Source: Rubrivivax sp.
GTDB taxonomy: Bacteria > Pseudomonadota > Gammaproteobacteria > Burkholderiales > Burkholderiaceae_C
Direction: 5' to 3'
DNA: 64,000 nt
NCBI GenBank assembly: GCA_027489455.1
Contig: JAIXZR010000124.1
Span: 1-64,000 of the forward strand
Shown here piece by piece: positions 61,586 through 64,000 of this stretch; the stretch's first letter is position 1; each line of letters starts with the position of its first letter. The notes beneath the pieces are model-generated. The model did not search any database and was not told the origin of the DNA. It saw only the letters and a list, made by a program, of their open reading frames with translations. The position numbers and the translations under genes were made by a program.

Positions 61586-62536
61586 TCAGCGCTGTGTGCT
61601 CCAGCGGCGCACTGTGGCGCGCTCCAGCGGCTGGAACACCAGCGATTCCACGGCCAGGCCGATTAGAATAACCATCAACAGCCCGGCGAAGACTTTGTCG
61701 GTGTAAAGCTCGTTGCGGTTCTGGAAGATGTACCAGCCCAGGCCGCCCTGGCCCGAAGAGACGCCGAACACCAGTTCGGCTGCAATCAGCGTGCGCCAGG
61801 CGAAGGCCCAGCCGATCTTCAGGCCCGAGACGATGGCCGGCAGTGCTGCCGGCACGAGGATGTGCACCACCAGGCGCAGCCCGCTCAGCCCGTAGTTGCG
61901 GCCGGCCATGCGCAGGGTCTCGGGCACGGCCTGAAAGCCGGCAAAGGTGGCCAGCGCCAGCGGCCACAAGACCGAGTGCACGATCACGAAGACCAAGCTG
62001 CCCTGGCCCAGGCCAAACCACAGCAGGGCCAGCGGCAGCAGGGCGATGGCCGGCAGCGGGTTGAACATCGACGTCAGCAAGCCCAGCAGGTCGCGCCCGA
62101 TCTGCGTGGACACCGCCAGCGACGTCAGCACGAAAGCCGCGGCGATGCCCAGCCCATAGCCCTGCAGCAGCAGCAACACAGAAGCCTGCGCCCGGCGCAG
62201 CAGTTCGCCTTCTGCGATGCCGCTGGCAAAGGCCTGTGCGGTCTGCCAGGCGGTGGGCAGCAGCAGGTCGTTGGCCTGCCAGCGGGCCAGCCCTTCCCAG
62301 CCCAGCAGCAGCAAGGCCAACAGCAGGGCCTTGCGCAGGGCGGTGATGCGCCACAGGCGCTCCCGCCAGGGGCGGGGGCGTTCCGCGGGGTTGCCGGCCT
62401 GTGCGCCAGGCTCTGTGACGTCGTACTCGCGCTCGGGCCGCACGGGCGGCGTTGCAGCCCGGGCGGGCGGTGTAGGCGTTGCAGGGTGCAGGCTGGCGTG
62501 GCCGGGCTGGCCAGGGGCCAGGCTGAGGTGCTTCAT
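61586..62536 (-). CDS. ABC transporter permease (nitrate/sulfonate/taurine family)
   Basis: A 316-aa inner-membrane permease (SsuC/TauC/NrtB type) with about six membrane helices and the coupling motif with the conserved Gly, AGRNYGLSGLRLVVHILVPA. A ~60-residue Pro-rich cytoplasmic N-terminus precedes the first helix, longer than usual. It overlaps the ATPase gene by ATGA. The substrate cannot be told from this subunit. Confidence 0.9.
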   Translation of the reverse strand: MKHLSLAPGQPGHASLHPATPTPPARAATPPVRPEREYDVTEPGAQAGNPAERPRPWRERLWRITALRKALLLALLLLGWEGLARWQANDLLLPTAWQTAQAFASGIAEGELLRRAQASVLLLLQGYGLGIAAAFVLTSLAVSTQIGRDLLGLLTSMFNPLPAIALLPLALLWFGLGQGSLVFVIVHSVLWPLALATFAGFQAVPETLRMAGRNYGLSGLRLVVHILVPAALPAIVSGLKIGWAFAWRTLIAAELVFGVSSGQGGLGWYIFQNRNELYTDKVFAGLLMVILIGLAVESLVFQPLERATVRRWSTQR

Positions 62537-63444
62537 GCGGCGTCCTGCAAGCTGGCCGTCTGGGCTGCCTTGTCCGCCGTGGCGGCGGGGCGCCGCTGCG
62601 CTGCCGCGGCCGCGGCGGGCGGGAACAGGCCGTCATGCAAGCGCTGGGTGGCCGACTGAAAGGCCGCGCTGCCGGCATTGTCGAAGCTGAATTCGTGCGC
62701 ATTCACTTCGGCGCGCAGGCGGCCCGGGCGGGGCGCGAGCACGCCGATGCGTGAGCCCACGATCAGCGCTTCCTCGATCGAGTGCGTGACGAACAGCATC
62801 GTGAAGCGGATTTCTTCCCACAGCGCCAGCAGTTCGGCCTGCATGTGGCGGCGCGTCAGGGCGTCCAGCGCAGCGAAGGGGCTGTCCATCAGCAGCACCC
62901 GCGGCTGCATCGCCAGCGCGCGGGCAATGGCCACCCGCTGCTTCATGCCGCCAGACAGCTGGTGCGGGTAGGCCCCGGCGAAGTCGCCCAGGCCCACGCG
63001 CGCCAGCACGTCGCGCGCCCGCGCCTGCGCCACATCCGCCGGCAGCTTCAAGGCCACACGCAGCGGGAACACGACGTTCGCCAACACCGTCTTCCAGGGC
63101 GGCAGCTGGTCGAATTCCTGGAACACCACCATGCGGTCGGGCCCGGGGCCGGTGACGGGCTGGCCGTCCAGCAGCACCTGGCCCGCCACGGGGGCGATGA
63201 AGCCCGCCGCGGCCTTCAGCAGCGTGCTCTTGCCACAGCCCGAAGGGCCCAGCAGCACGTAGCGTTCGGCGGCGTGCACGTCCAAGCTGACGGCTTGCGT
63301 GGCGCGCACCACGCGATGGTCGGTGCGGTATTCCAGCGTCACCTGGTCGAAGCGCAGGCGTACCCCGTCGGCCGGGCCGTCGCTGCCGGGGCTGGGCTGC
63401 GTACGTTCGGGGGCCAAGGCCGCGTCAGCTTCCGTTGGCGACAT
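62533..63444 (-). CDS. ABC transporter ATPase (nitrate/taurine family), Walker B Glu replaced
   Basis: A 303-aa ATPase (SsuB/TauB/NrtD type). Walker A GPSGCGKSTLL, the Q-loop FQEFDQLPPW, signature LSGGMKQRVAIARAL and switch His in FVTHSIEEA are all present. Walker B reads VLLMDSPFAALD: the catalytic Glu normally after the Asp is Ser, confirmed in the codon AGC. A ~40-residue low-complexity tail follows. The start MSPTEADAAL (63442-63444) overlaps the binding-protein stop by 20 nt; the permease start overlaps its stop. Confidence 0.88.
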   Translation of the reverse strand: MSPTEADAALAPERTQPSPGSDGPADGVRLRFDQVTLEYRTDHRVVRATQAVSLDVHAAERYVLLGPSGCGKSTLLKAAAGFIAPVAGQVLLDGQPVTGPGPDRMVVFQEFDQLPPWKTVLANVVFPLRVALKLPADVAQARARDVLARVGLGDFAGAYPHQLSGGMKQRVAIARALAMQPRVLLMDSPFAALDALTRRHMQAELLALWEEIRFTMLFVTHSIEEALIVGSRIGVLAPRPGRLRAEVNAHEFSFDNAGSAAFQSATQRLHDGLFPPAAAAAAQRRPAATADKAAQTASLQDAA

Positions 63445-64000
63445 GCGGGTCGTCGAAGAAGTAGTCACGCGCGGAAGTGGGCTTGGTCTTGATAGCGCCG
63501 ATGCGGTGCATGAATTCACCCAGTGCCAAGGTGTTCTGCGGCGTCAGCTTGAACTGCACCTCGGGGCTCTTGAAGATCTGCAGCACCAGGTTGCGGTCCA
63601 GGTTGCCCTGGCCGGTCTTCAGGAAGATGTCGACGGCGGCCTCGGGGTTGCTGCGGATGAACTGCGCGGCCTCGTCGAGCGCGGCGATGAAGGCGCGGTA
63701 GGTCTTGGGGTTCTCGGCGCGGAACTTCTCGGTGGCGTAGAGCACCGTGGCCGAAGACGGCCCGCCCAGCACGTCGTAGCTGTTCAGAACGATGCGCGCT
63801 TGGGGGTTGGCGGCCAGGCTCTGGTTCTGGAACGGCGGGTTGCCGAAGTGCGCGCTGATCTCGGTGCCGCCCTTGATGATGGCGGCCGTGGCTTCGGGGT
63901 GGGGCAGGGCCACCTGGATCTTGTCCAGCCGGTTGAACTGCGCTTCGCCCCAGAGCTTGGCACTGGCCAGCTGCAGGATGCGCGACTGCACGCTCACGCC
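63425..64000 (-). CDS. ABC transporter substrate-binding protein, partial
   Basis: The C-terminal ~190 residues of a periplasmic binding protein of the NMT1/THI5/SsuA-like family; the gene continues past the window end, so signal peptide and N-terminal lobe are missing. Seen are VALPHPEATAAIIKGGTEIS, AHFGNPPFQNQSL and FMHRIGAIKTKPTSARDYFF. It is first in the order binding protein, ATPase, permease. The ligand (nitrate, sulfonate, taurine or similar) is not determinable here. Confidence 0.88.
   Translation of the reverse strand, partial: GVSVQSRILQLASAKLWGEAQFNRLDKIQVALPHPEATAAIIKGGTEISAHFGNPPFQNQSLAANPQARIVLNSYDVLGGPSSATVLYATEKFRAENPKTYRAFIAALDEAAQFIRSNPEAAVDIFLKTGQGNLDRNLVLQIFKSPEVQFKLTPQNTLALGEFMHRIGAIKTKPTSARDYFFDDPHVANGS

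Overview
The window reads as a chromosomal piece of a high-GC betaproteobacterium, most likely Burkholderiales of the Rubrivivax/Leptothrix/Comamonadaceae type. This rests on the gmk-rpoZ-spoT/greB neighbourhood, the recC-recB-recD order, the PEP-CTERM protein, and GC-rich genes joined by ATGA overlaps. The species cannot be named from sequence alone.

Region 1 (1-6.4 kb) holds the 3' part of a propionyl-CoA synthase gene (pcs) followed 10 nt later by a complete bifunctional malonyl-CoA reductase (mcr). Together they convert malonyl-CoA through 3-hydroxypropionate to propionyl-CoA, the signature segment of the 3-hydroxypropionate bi-cycle. This is unusual outside Chloroflexus and some marine proteobacteria.

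Region 2 (6.5-23.2 kb) is housekeeping: a YpfJ-type metallopeptidase, recD, recB and recC (minus strand, overlapping), a three-gene block resembling selenium/radical-SAM-associated genes (FAD oxidoreductase of the kind fused to SelD, plus two small transferases), greB, and gmk-rpoZ-spoT. A very strong 45-nt hairpin lies between rpoZ and spoT.

Region 3 (23.2-25.8 kb) is a reactive-sulfur operon: a BigR/SqrR-like repressor with the two-cysteine switch, two half-size YeeE/YedE transporter genes, and a persulfide dioxygenase-rhodanese fusion. The repressor promoter overlaps a palindrome and seems to give a leaderless message.

Region 4 (25.9-43.6 kb, minus strand) is a type III secretion locus: sctC, a LysR regulator, a 77-aa small protein, an unknown protein, sctU (broken), sctD, I, J, K, L, N, O, Q, R, V, S, T, then two genes with EF-hand-like or HrpF/NopX-like motifs. 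Most junctions are 4-nt stop/start overlaps. I recognise no gatekeeper, translocon or needle-length ruler gene. SctU has lost its NPTH autocleavage site, so the system may be inactive or the sequence damaged.

Region 5 (43.6-59.1 kb) is accessory and looks degraded: a fibro-slime/PEP-CTERM protein, a chemoreceptor, two related subtilisin-like lipoproteins and two long AraC-type regulators. Both subtilases and one regulator are interrupted. Three interruptions are in-frame stops one C-to-T change away from a sense codon; the fourth is a GC-run frameshift.

Region 6 (59.2-64 kb, minus strand) has a lytic transglycosylase, a divergent class III aminotransferase, and a nitrate/taurine-type ABC transporter (binding protein cut by the window end, ATPase, permease). 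No tRNA, rRNA, CRISPR array or complete insertion sequence was seen.
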